A DNA stretch of 64,000 nucleotides from Larix kaempferi (GCA_027924585.1 BSBM01002100.1:720501-784500); one strand, 5' to 3'. Counted from the stretch's first letter, positions 10,512-21,475 are shown. The notes: generated by a model not told the origin, from the letters alone. A program made the numbers and translations.

Positions 10512-11922
10512 AGGTAAAAGAGAATTGCAAAACAAATGGATTTACAGGTTGAAGGAAGAAGAAGGAGGTAAGAAGCGGTACAAGGCCAGACTTCTTGTAA
10601 AGGGGTTTGTACAGAAGAAAAGTATAGATTTTGATGAAATATTTTCTCCTGTTGTTAAGATGACTTCAATTAGGACTATCTTAAGTCTATTGGTGGTAGA
10701 AGATTTGCATCTTGAACAGTTAGATGTAAAAACAGCCTTCCTCCATGGGGATTTGGAGGAAGAAATATATATGCAGCAGCCACAAGGGTATGAGGTCAAA
10801 GGTAAGGAGGATCTAGTATGCAAGTTGAAAAAGAGCTTGTATGGCTTGAAGCAAGCTCCAAGGTAGTGGTATCTAAAGTTTGACAGGTTTATGACAGAAC
10901 AAGGTTATAGTAGATGTCATTCTGACCACTGTGTTTATTTCAAGAAGCTAGACAATGGAAGATATATTATCTTGTTATTGTATGTAGGGTCTGACATGCA
11001 GGATATAAATGTACTCAAAAGGAAGCTAGCTAATTCATTTGTGATGAAGGATTTGGGTGCTGCAAAGCAAATCCTTGGTATGAGAATAACGAGAGACAGG
11101 AAAAATCGCAAATTGACATTGTCTCAAAGTGAGTACATACAAAAGGTGTTGGAGAGGTTCAGAATGCAAAATGCAAAACCTGTAAGTACACCTTTGGCTA
11201 GCCATTTCAGTCTAAGTAAGGAAATGTGTCCCAAGACACAAGAAGAGACAGATTACATGTCCAAGATTCCCTATCAATCAGCAGTTGGCAGCTTGATGTA
11301 TGCAATGGTGTGCACAAGACCAGATATTGCACATGCAGTGGGAGCTGTGAGCAGATATATGAACAATCCAGGTAAAGAACATTGGAAAGCAGTACAGTGG
11401 ATTCTCAGGTATTTGAGAGGTACTACCACTGAGGCATTATGTTTTGGAGGTTCAGACACTGTTCTACAGGGATATGTTGATGCAGATATGGCAGGTGACA
11501 AGGATAGTAGGAGGAGCACCACAGGGTATGTGTTTACTGTAGGTGGAATAGCAGTAAGCTGGATTTCGAAACTACAGAAGGTTGTTGCACTCTCAACAAC
11601 AGAAGCAGAGTATGTTGCCATTACAGAGGCTAGTAAAGAGATGATTTGGTTGCAGAGGTTTATGGAGGAAGTGGGTAAGAAGCAGAAGGATAGCAGATTG
11701 TATAGTGATAGCCAGAGTGCCATTCACCTTGCAAAGAACTCAGCATTCCATTCCAGGACTAAACATATACAACTCAATCACCATTTCATACGCTCTGTTC
11801 TGGAAGATGAACTGTTGAAGCTGGAAAAGATACATACTAGCCAGAATCCTGCAGACATGTTCACAAAGGTAGTGACCAGAGAGAAACTGAGTTCATGCTC
11901 AGTTTCAGTTGGCCTTCTAGCA
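10512..11922 (+). pseudogene. copia reverse transcriptase (partial) and RNase H
   Basis: Two open pieces in one frame (10525-10863 and 10867-11922) are split by a single TAG at 10864-10866, where the family has APRQWY (probably CAG to TAG). RT motifs include [39 protein letters not shown] and [12 protein letters not shown]. The catalytic YVDD box is destroyed: the text reads YVGSDMQDIN where copia-2 has YVDDMLVAV, by a small internal deletion. RNase H is complete: DADMAGD, STTEAEYVA and LYSDSQSAI supply the catalytic D, E and D, followed by KHIQLNHHFIR and the PADMFTK tail. Integrase, protease and the N-terminal part of RT are missing. Confidence 0.92.
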
Positions 11923-12010
11923 TGAAGGTGAAGAGGAGAAATTTGCCAAGTCCAAGTCCAACAAGTGCAGTAGCGGTGGAGTTGCTGTGATCAGTCTCCA
12001 AGTGGAAGAT

Positions 12011-12610
12011 TGTTGGTTGTGGAGCCAGATCTTCTAGTCTCATAGATGATATTGTATCAGCCGTGTTTGTACCCCAGTTTTATATGATATGTAGGTGGAC
12101 TGTACACTCACCCTAGCGGGGGGGTGTGGGGGGAATCGCCCCCCCACGGGGTTCCAGGGGGGACCATCCCCCCTAGCTAGGGGGTCCGGGGGCAGCGCCC
12201 TCGAGAAATGGGGGTTCGGGGGCAACGCCCCCAAAGAAAATTTTTGAGGTTGTTTTGCGGGCCCATGGTTTTGGGTATCCCGTGATATTTTCCCATTGTA
12301 TTTCCCTTATAAATAAAGACATTGTAATACGGCTAGGGTAGATGATGTATTAGGTTTTATGCATTGTAAAGATCTCTGAGATCAGGAGAGAGACTGTGAA
12401 ACTGAGAAGAGAAAGTGCAGCGGTTGTGCTGCAGGTTGTATCCCTTCACCTTGTTGGACAGTAATAATAATAAGAACTGGCAAATTCAGTGTGGACGTAG
12501 CCCAAGTTGGGTGAACCACGATATATCTGTGTCTCTCTTGTAATGTGTATGTGTGATTATATTTGCATTTCTGTTTATTGTTATTGCTCTGCGATCCTGT
12601 TTTTCTAACG
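12011..12610 (+). repeat. 3' LTR of copia-1
   Basis: Collinear with the 5' LTR except in the G/C-run tract, where it has additional CCCCACGGGG-type blocks, and in a terminal A-to-G change. The direct repeat CCTTT follows at 12611. Confidence 0.93.
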
Positions 12611-13009
12611 CCTTTTCCATCTACCCAAGGCAATAATTTGCATAGATTTTAATTTTTTTACTATACTAACACTTTGCACGCCTCTTGGCCACACAATGGC
12701 ATAGTTCGCATAGTAGTCCCTTCAAGATCCGCATCACTCATGCAATTTTATCCTTGAACAATCCACATCTTTTTCGTGTGGTAAGTAGCGGTTGTCCCAT
12801 TACCCCTTTGTGCATATTTTTTGTTTTGGCATTGTGTGACACTCAAAAGTCGCACAATTGTCACAATTACTACATGTCTGATCTTTCATAAGTTTTGTTT
12901 TAACGATCTCTAGCTTGTTTCTGAAACATTATAGGATAAATACAACATTTTATGAATTATTGGTTAACCTAACATTGTTGTCTGTATTTGTTCTGCACCA
13001 AATTTCAAG

Positions 13010-13600
13010 GGATGCAATGGGTACCAAACAAAAACTTAGGTTTTTAGTATTTATCTCTTTTACTGTTCCTTCCATCTTTTATGCGCTTATGATATTTGTC
13101 ATTTCTTCAACACTTGCTAAGTTATGTTACTAAAACACACTCGTACACAACAAAGGACCCAAACATTCTTCTAATAAAAGAATGCTCTTCACCTTGAGCT
13201 CTCAAGCAATCTTGGTGGATCGTAGATGATTGAAGGTCTAAATGACCTTTTTTGACACATTTGAATCTAATTTGTTGTTTCTTATTTCATGATATTGCTC
13301 ATAAACTTAAGGAATTTACCTAGTTAAAGAGTGAACTCATTTTTAGTACTTTGCACTTTTAATGATTTCCCTTTGTGCAATTTCCATTTCAACATACTCT
13401 TTTAGCTTTTTCATTTATATCATTTGCTTCAAAATTTGTTGTTTTTCTATCACTAACTATTGCACACAAGAGAAGGAGCTAAACATTGTTCTATCAAAGA
13501 ATTTTCTTCATTGTGCACTCACAAACGATCTTGGTGAATAAAAAAAGATTAGAAGACTGAAATAGCTCCTTTTTCATACCTTAAACAATCAAATGTTGGT
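13010..13600. repeat. Old tandem duplication, period about 320 bp
   Basis: The 13,140-13,260 block (ACACAACAAAGGACCCAAAC, then GAATGCTCTTCACC and AATCTTGGTGGATC) recurs in diverged form at 13,455-13,580 (ACACAAGAGAAGGAGCTAAAC, GAATTTTCTTCATTG, GATCTTGGTGAAT). Earlier sequence also aligns weakly. No gene was recognised between 12,616 and 14,200. Confidence 0.55.
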
Positions 13601-14259
13601 TCATGACACTAAGATTATTCCTCTAAAAATAAAGCAACTTAAATCATATATATAACTTAATTCCTGTAATTATTGATTGTGCTTCATAAGCTATGTATTG
13701 CAATTGCATCCCTATCGATTACTTGAGCCATAGTCTGAAATTGTCACACATCGAAGGTGGGATAGGTGATGGATATGTCATATCAAACATGAATAGAGAT
13801 CCATCAAGTGGTTGAAGGAGGAAGTGTCGCCTTCAAGAAACCTTTTGGTAATCACATGGAGCTCTATAGTCTTGTTGACGTTTTGCACTAGTCCATGAAG
13901 GAACTATGCAACCCTGGAGACAACTTGTAGGACCAATTTGAAACCAATCTTTGTTAATGCACTTTAAAATTTGCTTCCTTAACCTTTCTAGAATGGAAAT
14001 GGCTCTAAACAATCCTCTACATTGATAACTATGGAGTTTGTAACCATCACTTTCAACTCTTTTGAATGTAGATACATAGTTCACACTTTCTACATCAATT
14101 ACGAAGCCACTCTAGTAATCAACCATGCAAAAAACTTTGCTCATCTCCAAAACATTTGCCTAAAATAATGTCCTTTTTCTAATACACTTGCCATGCATTT
14201 TTTAATTATTTGTTTTCTTTTTCTTTGAATGCAAGTTTCATAACATCACTAAATTGAAC

Positions 14260-14540
14260 ATTATTGTCATTCAAAATTGCTTCATCCAAAATAATGTTTT
14301 TCATTGTGTCAAAAAATATATTTTTTAGTGTACACCACTTCAGATTTATGTCCAAGACATTGCCTTTTATTGTGTCCACATTAGTTTCATTTCGAATCAT
14401 GTTGGCATCCCTTTTAGTGTCACAATTAATGTCCCATTTAGCATCCAACTTAGCTTCTGTTTTAGTGCCTATTAGAAATCATTTTAGCACCCATTTAACA
14501 TCCTTATTAGAAACTTGTTTAAGTATTGTTATCATTAGAA
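14260..14540. repeat. Degenerate short-period repeat
   Basis: Recurring TTTAGTGTC/TTTAGCATCC/TTTAGTGCC words at irregular spacing of roughly 20-25 bases make long but repetitive open frames on both strands (Asp/Asn/Thr-rich on the minus strand). No coding signal is claimed. Confidence 0.45.
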
Positions 14541-14559
14541 ACTACCCTTGGTGATTTTG

Positions 14560-15075
14560 TTTGCAAGGGATGTGATGATGTTTCTAGTATTCCTTTTGCC
14601 ACTCCTTTGTTTATTAAGTGTAATGGGGAACAAAAGATATAGTTGACAATGTTGTTAAGGACCTCAAGCCTAAGGAAGATATGGTTCATTCTTAAAATAA
14701 TATATGTGATTCTAATCTATTGAGATTTTAATGGAATCACTGAGTTTAGTGAAGATGTTGTTTTTATTTCAGGTTCCATTGAAAGAGTAGTAGGGGAGAA
14801 AGAAGAGGAGATGCAACAAGTTAAATTGGAGGACTTGGATCAACATGAGAATTGACTGATTGTTTCAATGATGTTGGTGACTCAAGTAGAACTGTATGCA
14901 ATGATGTATGAAAAAATAGCTAGGGTTTTGTGATGTAACACTATCTAGGTTTTCTTGATTATTGGTTCTCGGAATAACTACCCTGAATTCACAAATATTA
15001 TATTGATGTATAACAAAGCCAAAAACATAATAAGGAATTGCCTTGTTGAGCTCCCAAAAACATAAGAACATGAGG
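14560..15075. other. No gene recognised
   Basis: A short frame at about 14,770-14,855 (KEEEMQQVKLEDLDQHE) follows a TTTCAG acceptor-like site and could be an upstream exon of the coiled-coil gene, but no second copy supports this. Confidence 0.35.
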
Positions 15076-15220
15076 CAACATCGAAGATTGGAAAAAATGA
15101 AATGATAGGGTACAAAATATATAATCTCCATATTTCCTCTTAGGGTATGACAAATCCAAAATGGAAGCTTTTCAAAAAGAGCTTCAATCTCTCCAAGCCC
15201 ACACACAAATGGTTGCACTT
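15076..15220 (+). pseudogene. Coiled-coil gene copy B, left part
   Basis: Matches the start of copy C (24,748-24,890): both read through GGTACAAAATATATAA/GAGTACAGAATATATAA, then a CCAAAATGGAA word, then CTCTCCAAGCCCACACACAAA. Translation gives SKMEAFQKELQSLQAHTQMV-like heptads. The copy stops at 15,220, inside the target duplication of the LINE-like insertion, and resumes at 16,703. Confidence 0.6.
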
Positions 15221-16702
15221 TTTATTTTGTAAATCTGCAACTATTAATTAAAAAAAGAGGTTCCAAAATACATGGCGGCTAGCTAGCTTAGGCGGTCTGG
15301 CGTGGTGAAACCACCACCCTAGATGCTCAAAAATGCTAGGAAGATTAATATCTATACAAAAAAGACCTGTCTGAGGCGACCCAGATCGATAAAAGTCTTT
15401 ACATAACGGTCCAGAGATCAAACCAATACAAAAAAGAAGACTATATAGCCAAAATAAATAGAAGTGCTGAAAGTCACAGTGAGAGCATGGAATTGCCATG
15501 GCCAACCTAAGTGCTTGCTTCTTCATGCTGAGGGCTCGATTTATCTTCAATAATAGGACATCTATCGAAGAAATCATCGTCCCAGCTCTGGGGAGGGAGC
15601 TTGGGCATCAACGGTTCTGCTTTGTGCCATGGAGAAGCATCCCCAATAGTTTTTCGAACACGCTTATAGTGTAGAGAGTCGATGGTTGACGGAATAGGAA
15701 AGGCGACAACAAAGGGGGGGGGTTCCCCAGAGTGGATCCAGAGGTGGGAGAGACTAACCCAGGAAGAGTGCCCTCGACAGCAACAACAACATCAGCAGCG
15801 ACGACCTCCTTACCCTTGGACGTCGGCATAGCTCCTGAAGCAGAGGAGACCATTCCCGAATGAGTGCCATCTGCAGTAGCTGAACCATCGTTGTTTTTGG
15901 TAGGCTCAGATTGACCAGAGTCTCCGTGAAAGATTGAGCAACTTTCCAAGGAGTATTTGCCTCTAGCTAAGCTAGAGTCCAAAGTCACAAGCTTTTCATC
16001 CAGGTGAACCAGGATGGCCCTGATGTCCAAAATGGAGGTATTGGCAGTGTTCCAATTAGCCATCATCTCCTCAACTAGAGTCCCCATCATATTTTTGACC
16101 AACTAGTAACTATTAATCTGGTTCCCGTGGCTACCAGAGGCGAGAATTTCTGCCACCCTACTAGATTCCCAATCATCAATTAGTCGACGAATAGGAGTCA
16201 AGACATTTCCAGCGTACCCACTAATGGTTGCCTTGTTCGTGCTCGGATTGGCTACATCACGACCAACGCCATGGCTTGCACCTCTCCTAGAGGTTCCTCG
16301 CAGTCTAGGTATGGTGAAGAACTCAAGCTCGTAGGCTATGAAAATCCAAGCAGAGCAGTCCACAGAGGAGACCAACATGAATTTGCAAATGAGGGTGGTG
16401 AAGAGCCCGTCGTTCATATCTCGGGACTTGGAGAGGGAGCACATAGGATACGCACATGGGAGATCCATTATCCATCCGCTCGAGTTAATGAGAAGGGACG
16501 TAAACAGATGGAGCACCATGGGCCAGCTCCCGCGTAATAACTACAACAACATTCTCGACATTCCCAGCACCTTCCATATTAACTACACCTGATTAATGCG
16601 TGACAACTTTCCTAGGAGGTGGCGGGTCCTGCATGTAGCCTCCAGGTGGGCTGTCCAGGCTGCCACCTGTGGTTTGTGCGTGGATGGCACCTGCATCCGG
16701 GG
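15221..16702 (-). mobile_element. LINE-like (non-LTR) insertion, 1,482 bp, 17-bp TSD
   Basis: CACAAATGGTTGCACTT occurs at 15204-15220 and again at 16703-16719; removing the material between them rejoins coiled-coil copy B. On the minus strand the insert ends in ...TTACAAAATAAA directly before the TSD, an A-rich tail as left by target-primed reverse transcription. It also has a LINE-like 3' region with T-rich and AATTAATAG words. The plus-strand left edge is correspondingly T-rich. A minus-strand ORF (15608-16519) lies inside. No reverse transcriptase was recognised, so it is probably an internally deleted or non-autonomous copy. Confidence 0.8.
15608..16519 (-). pseudogene. ORF of the LINE-like insert, one in-frame stop, family unknown
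   Basis: About 304 codons on the minus strand with a single TAG at 16103. The first part is Cys- and hydrophobic-rich (MDLPCAYPMCSLSKSRD). A middle stretch RRLIDDWESSRVAEILASGS leads to a helical region (MMANWNTANTSILDIRAILV) and a Ser/Gly/Thr-rich low-complexity C-terminus. No RT, endonuclease or zinc-knuckle motif was found. By position it could be an ORF1-like RNA-binding protein, or transposon protein captured from elsewhere. Its near-openness, beside much decay around it, suggests a fairly young insertion. Confidence 0.4.
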
Positions 16703-16897
16703 CACAAATGGTTGCACTTGATGACAAGAACACAAGTTGTTTAGAATGACTATTGAAGGAGCAAAGGATATCCGATTTAAATTAAGCATTGAAGGGAAAG
16801 AGTTCTTGAGGATGGTTGCATTAGAAGCAATGAAAATATAGGGTCAAGGGAGAAATGAACTCCAAGAAAAACTTGGACCAAAAGCTATGGTTGAGGA
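16703..16897 (+). pseudogene. Coiled-coil gene copy B, middle part
   Basis: Continues copy B after the LINE-like insert: GACAAGAACACAAG, then KEFLRMVALEAMKI and RNELQEKLGPKAMVE in the open pieces. These match EFLRMAAVEAAEAESRGRSE of copy A and the same block of copy C near 24,965. It is cut at 16,897 (...GTTGAGGA) by the gypsy-type retrotransposon and resumes at 24,138. Confidence 0.6.
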
Positions 16898-17129
16898 TGG
16901 TATAGATCCCAAGAGAGAGACGTTGGAGAAGTGGAAGAATATAATTAGTAAGCATTAGAATATTTAATAAGTAGTTATCTTTTAATATTAAATAAAGGGT
17001 TGACATGATGAAAGTTAATAATCCCCATTTTGGATTTATCTATATAAAGAAGGATCTTAATATGTAAAGAGAGAAGTTTTGGATTTAACAGAAGTTTTAA
17101 TTTTAGATTCTTATTTTGTTTATATATCA
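16898..17129 (+). repeat. 5' LTR, 232 bp
   Basis: TGGTATAGATCCCAAGAGAG...TTTATATATCA. It is short for an LTR, AT-rich, with a TATATAAAG word at about 17041. The right-hand counterpart has the first 100-137 bases in three tandem copies. Confidence 0.75.
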
Positions 17130-17132
17130 ATT

Positions 17133-17145
17133 TGGTATCAGAGTC
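17133..17145 (+). other. Primer-binding site
   Basis: TGGTATCAGAGTC begins four bases after the LTR end; it is one mismatch from the TGGTATCAGAGCC tRNA-Met-type site. Confidence 0.8.
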
Positions 17146-17299
17146 AACTTATGCATACATGTAAAGGGATTCACTCCTTTCTTCATCAAACCTTAATCGC
17201 CTTTGTAGGGATCCACTCCCTTCTTCTACAAGTTTCCACATCCTAACAATGATCCTGTCCCTCTCTATTTAGGACCAACTATTTCCTACAACAATATTT

Positions 17300-17981
17300 C
17301 ATATTTGGTACTTTGGAGTGTGCCCTCCCACCCAGATCTAAGATTGGCTCCTCCCAAGGACTCCAGTCACAAGGATGTCTCCCTTGCAAAAGCACAGTTG
17401 CAATTTTTCCAGCAACATCAACAAATTATTCAATATCAAAATAAACTTCTTCAAGAGCACACCCAAGTGATACGTCATCTAGATATGGAACCACAAGATT
17501 TGAAGCTAAACAAGACCACGTCTCAACCAACCTTTGGTTTGTGTTGGGACCCTAAATTAACCTTGCCATAGTTTTCTAGTGTTTTTTATGGTGATCAGGT
17601 TGAGGCTTGGATATGAGCATTCTCTTCATATTTCTAGCACTGCTAGAAAGAGACAAAGTCACCTTGTCAACCTACCATCTGCAAAGATTAGTTTCCCAAT
17701 GGTGGGATCATACCAAACATATGATTGGCACTACAAAATCTTTTTTCATAGAACTCAATGAGGAGAGGGTTAGTCCAGTCTGGTTCCATCAATACTTGGG
17801 ACTAATTTTGCACTGCACTTCGAGAGCGTTTCTATCCAGTAGGCTATGTAGAGAGCATCTAGGTAAGTTGGCTCCACATTTGTCAACTTTCCACTTAGAC
17901 GGTTCAACAATACATCGAAATCTTTTGCAAACTCTAGGTGCATCTCTCCATTTTAAATCTAGAATAAATACTAATAATTAA
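17300..17981 (+). pseudogene. gypsy gag remnant
   Basis: The open frame 17305-17571 has a Gln-rich helical stretch (LQFFQQHQQIIQYQNKLLQE). It is followed, through stops, by retroviral-capsid-like words: YGDQVEAWI, then ALRERFYPVGYVEHLGKL. These resemble the 'W...L...F.P..Y...L' capsid pattern of plant gypsy gag. No zinc knuckle was found before the solo LTR insertion. Confidence 0.5.
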
Positions 17982-18172
17982 ATTTAATTATGGTTTACTT
18001 GTTTCTCTTCATCAAGAAGTTTCTTTGGTGCGTAGCTCTTATCTTTCATTGGGTTTTCAACATGCTCTTGTTGTTGAAAAGAAGCTAGAAAAACACCCAA
18101 TGCCCTTTTGTTCTCCATCTTAGTTCCCCCCTTCATGATAGAGCTCTCCCATGGGTAGGATTTTTCATATGG

Positions 18173-18751
18173 TGTAACAACCCTAGATTCATAAAACACT
18201 AAATAACAAAAGGTAACCAACATGCAAAGAGGATCTGACAAAAGCAATGGATCTAATGTACAATAACATATTTACAACATTGCATATCAAAGTGGATCTA
18301 TTCAACAATATAACATAAAATATTCTATGGAGATTTAAGGATCCATACCTGGTTAGATGACCTAGCAGCTACCATTACCTTGACAGCTCCAATTCTCGCA
18401 ACTGAAGGTGGGGGGATGACTCTCCACCCAACCAACCCCCAGCCAATGGTTGAGGCCCCCAAGCCCCCAACAATTAACCCTATGCCAGAGCTATCTTGCT
18501 TTCCTCTTTCTTAGCTCCTCCAAAGCTCTCCTTCCAAAATGCCAAAAGACCAAAAGATCCCTCTCTCTACTTCTTCTCCTCCTTTTATCTCCCCCTTCTC
18601 CCCATTTCTTAATTTCTTATTTAATTTCTATCTTTATTGCAAAATTTGCTTTCCGTTTTTCATGTTTCTTTTTATTATCTTACATTATATTATAATACAT
18701 TATATTTATTATATTAAATATTCCCTATATTCGTATATGAGGGTTGTTACA
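18173..18751 (+). mobile_element. Solo LTR, 579 bp, TSD TATGG
   Basis: Begins TGTAACAACCCTAG and ends GAGGGTTGTTACA, perfectly complementary LTR termini (TGTAACAACCCT/AGGGTTGTTACA). The direct repeat TATGG lies at 18168-18172 and 18752-18756. No internal element sequence is present. Strand is arbitrary because the ends are symmetrical. Confidence 0.88.
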
Positions 18752-18889
18752 TATGGTTTCCACACTCCCATCACCCACCAATCAATATTGCACACTCCAT
18801 AAGTCATCTTCTCATAGCATAACAATGTCATGCTCTACAATATCTGTGCTCTGCCAAGACCTTATTCTTTGACCCTAACACCCAACTTG

Positions 18890-19415
18890 CCCCTCCAAAT
18901 GTTGTCATTGATGTGGATAACCCTACAACATTTGATCCAAACCTCATTCTAATGACATGTCTATGCTATCCCACTTGTCCCACGCTCTTTACTCAAAACT
19001 GACTGATTAAACACTGCCTCACTTGGCTCATTATGGACAGCAACAGCCAAAAAACTTGGTCTCTATGACCCTAGTGAAATGCTTGGTTTTATTGGTAACT
19101 TCCACCCGCATCCATACCATCTCATGTGGGTGAGTGAGGGTGCTCAATCATTGTTTGTGACTCAGGAATGTAATTGATTTTATTGGTAGCTTCCACCCTC
19201 ATCCATACCATCTCAGGTGGGTGAGTGAGGGTGCTCAATGCTTGTTTGTCACTCAAGGATGTAATATTAGCTTTTCCATTGGCCCTCAATTTAACGACAT
19301 CATGTTTTGCGGTGTTTCTATGTTAGATTGCATTGACTTAGTGCTAGGGACACCTTACCTACATGAGCTCTTAGCCACATATGCATCTCGCCCCAACACA
19401 TACACCCTCATTAAG
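18890..19415 (+). pseudogene. gypsy protease remnant with 91-bp tandem duplication
   Basis: The frame at 19221-19424 reads FSIGPQFNDIMFCGVSMLDC followed by IDLVLGTPYLHELLATYAS, the usual second half of plant gypsy aspartic protease (...G..Y.D.V.CDV.PM....LLLGRPW). The D-[ST]-G active-site half is decayed. Upstream, TTTTATTGGTAACTTCCACC at 19087 recurs at 19178: a 91-bp tandem duplication that repeats the HPHPYHL.WVSEGAQ segment. Confidence 0.6.
19087..19268. repeat. Tandem duplication, 2 x 91 bp
   Basis: Units start at 19087 and 19178, both containing CATCCATACCATCTCA and GGGTGAGTGAGGGTGCTCAA; they differ at a few bases. Confidence 0.85.
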
Positions 19416-19430
19416 GATGGCTGACACTTT

Positions 19431-20983
19431 TTTTTTGTAAGCTAGCTGTAACGTACCCTTCCATCAAGTAATGCAGGGAAGGAGACGTTAACAACACAAG
19501 GGGGTTTTTGACACAGGCTTAGCCCCAATATTTTTACTCATAAAATACATAAGAATTAAAAACTTATGTGTGCAGATTCGAACTTCAATAAAACACAGCG
19601 GAATTAAACATATCAACACACATAAGCACAAACATAAGATGATTCCATATGCAGGGATTCAATCCCATTCTTATGCTATGCACATACTTCATTACAATAT
19701 CAATCTCATGAATAAATAACATTCAGATTTAGCACATTGCAGAAAACAGAATATATATATATAAATTAATCCACAAGAAATACTTATCTTGCAACGCGAA
19801 TGTCCAACGACTGGCTACGTGAGAGCAATGTTCCACCCAACCATAGATCTCTGTCCAGCCTGTACTCTTTCAGCTGAGAGATCACCCCCGAGCTGGGCTG
19901 TGTATCCACTAAGGAGGTACTAGATGGCTCTCTCACAGTCAGGGTTTCACTCAAACATCGATGCTAAGCCAACACACAGTTGGGTTTTTCAAGCATGCGA
20001 TGGGAAATGGAGGAGGATGCTCATCCCCTGAGCTCAATCCCAGAGCCACATACACTTCAAGCTGGACTCAGCAATTCCATCCTCTATTCATACATCCACT
20101 CTTGGATTTCTCACAACTCTGTCACGAATAACCCCAAATCCGTCACTGATTTTCTGGGCCATCCAAACTGGGTTTTCCCATGGATTTTGGGGTAGCCATT
20201 GCTCCCAAATTCGCCCCAAGGCTCATACCAACGGATCCCCCATTGGATTTCACTGTCCAATACCCATTCTGGGCGTTTTTGGTCTTCCAAAATCTAGGTT
20301 CTCTCAAGGACGCGATTTCTGGTTTTCTCACTCATGGGAGCTCGTTTTTGGATGGATCATGATGATGGGTTCTTCCACCTTCCCATGGGGATGAGAATGG
20401 AGCAACTTTCAAGAGGTAGAGTGACTTGCGGTCCAAGTAAACAGAGCCCATACCTACCCATACGAATTTCAAGGCTGCCCATGCTCCATTAAAGCCATGG
20501 GGTGACATCTCAACCACTTCCTTACAACAGGCATAAATGTCATCTAGAAAAGTCAAAGGGTTTCTCATAATGACATATGGCAGCCTAGGGTTCCATCCCA
20601 TAGCCCCCTCACCACCCCCTAGTGGATACACATGGCCCCTTCTCATTCGTTGCCTCCATAGCCAGTCTTGGAATTTTATATTGCATGATGTTTAATTACA
20701 TCCTATTACAATTTCCTTGGCTTAAGAGCACATGGGCATCAAATATCAATGCTTTCCCTTTTAAATCAAAATTCAGGCTTTCACTAGCGGGGCCTTGGCC
20801 TTGAGCTCCACGCTAGGAAAACATACATCAAATGTACACATTATTTACATTAAATGCTAATACATCCTAAGAGTCGAATTGGGGGTATTACACTAGCACC
20901 CATGGAGTTTTGAAACAGTGACCTAACACAAGGAATGCCTTAATAGTACACCCATCCACCGTCTATTCTACACCCCGTGGGCA
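19431..20983 (-). mobile_element. tRNA-type SINE split by a solo LTR; 15-bp TSD
   Basis: GATGGCTGACACTTT occurs at 19416-19430 and 20984-20998. With the solo LTR at 19447-20892 and one CTAGC copy removed, about 100 bp remain. Read on the minus strand this starts TGCCCACGGGGTG and has a box-A-like GGATGGGTGTACTATTAAGG. About 25 bases on is a box-B-like GTTTCAAAACTCC, and the element ends GTGCTAGCTTACAAAAAA. Pol III-type boxes, an A-tail and a long TSD are the signature of a plant SINE (Au-like in outline). Confidence 0.75.
19447..20892 (+). mobile_element. Solo LTR, 1,446 bp, TSD CTAGC, inside the SINE
   Basis: Starts TGTAACGTACCCTTCC and ends TTGGGGGTATTACA, inverted LTR termini. The direct repeat CTAGC lies at 19442-19446 and 20893-20897. 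It contains minus-strand frames of 62 and 104 codons (20143-20331 and 20332-20646) without recognisable motifs. They are more likely chance frames in an LTR than genes. Confidence 0.85.
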
Positions 20984-20998
20984 GATGGCTGACACTTT

Positions 20999-21475
20999 CG
21001 CTTCACACTCATTTGTCACTTCCTCTCTAGAAACTCTATTCGGTATGTTGTACCCCATGTTTCCCTTCATAAATGTTTACATCTATGTATTATCTAGGAG
21101 GCTAAGTTTGATAAACTTGCTCCCCTCCTCCCCACTCCCAACATCACTGGAAATCCTCCTCTCTCACTATTGAGATGTTTTTATCAAACCTACCACTTTG
21201 CCACCCTCAAGACATATCGAGCATACCATTGACCTTATGTGTGGTGCCCCTTTTCCCAATACCCCACCCTATCATTTTACCCCTATCAAGACAATTGAGA
21301 TTGACAAACGAATTTAGGCACTACTGCAAGCTTTTTCTAGTGTGCCTTTAGTTCGTGTTACTACTAGCTCAACCATAGTAACTATACCTTCTTTGCCAAC
21401 GTTTGGAGTGCCTCCTAATGAGAAAATTAGGAAAACACAACTTGTCAAGGATCTACTTGGATTTGAATTCAATCA
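20999..21475 (+). pseudogene. gypsy RT N-terminal remnant
   Basis: After the SINE the gypsy resumes. About 21,180-21,310 reads TTLPPSRHIEHTIDLMCGAP followed by FPNTPPYHFTPIKTIEIDKR and ALL, which matches the plant gypsy RT lead-in (LPP.R.I.H.I.L..G..P...PYR..P.E..EI...L..LL). Frames then decay and no YVDD/FFDD core is readable. Confidence 0.7.

Larger units (their letters stand above)
9616..12610 (+). mobile_element. Ty1/copia retrotransposon, complete ends, internally deleted (copia-1)
   Basis: The element is 2,995 bp, with LTRs at 9616-10192 and 12011-12610 that both begin TGTTGGTTGTGGAGCCAGAT. The left LTR ends in CTAACA and the right in CTAACG, an A-to-G change of the terminal base. The 5-bp TSD CCTTT is present at 9611-9615 and 12611-12615. 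A primer-binding site follows the left LTR, and an AAGTGGAAGA polypurine tract precedes the right one. Inside are the N-terminal part of gag fused by deletion to the middle of reverse transcriptase plus RNase H. Protease, integrase and most of gag are gone, so it cannot be autonomous. Copia-2 at 47,575-52,476 is the same family and shows what is missing (about 1.9 kb). Confidence 0.95.

Noticed and set aside
11274-11723. 149-codon minus-strand frame
   Set aside because: Antisense to copia-1 RT/RNase H, whose sense frame has clear catalytic motifs.
15230-15577. 109-codon minus-strand frame at the 3' end of the LINE-like insert
   Set aside because: Lies in what looks like a 3' untranslated region; no motif.
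20143-20646. Two adjoining minus-strand frames in the 1.45-kb insert
   Set aside because: The insert has LTR termini and a 5-bp TSD; a coding gene inside a solo LTR is unlikely and no motif was seen.
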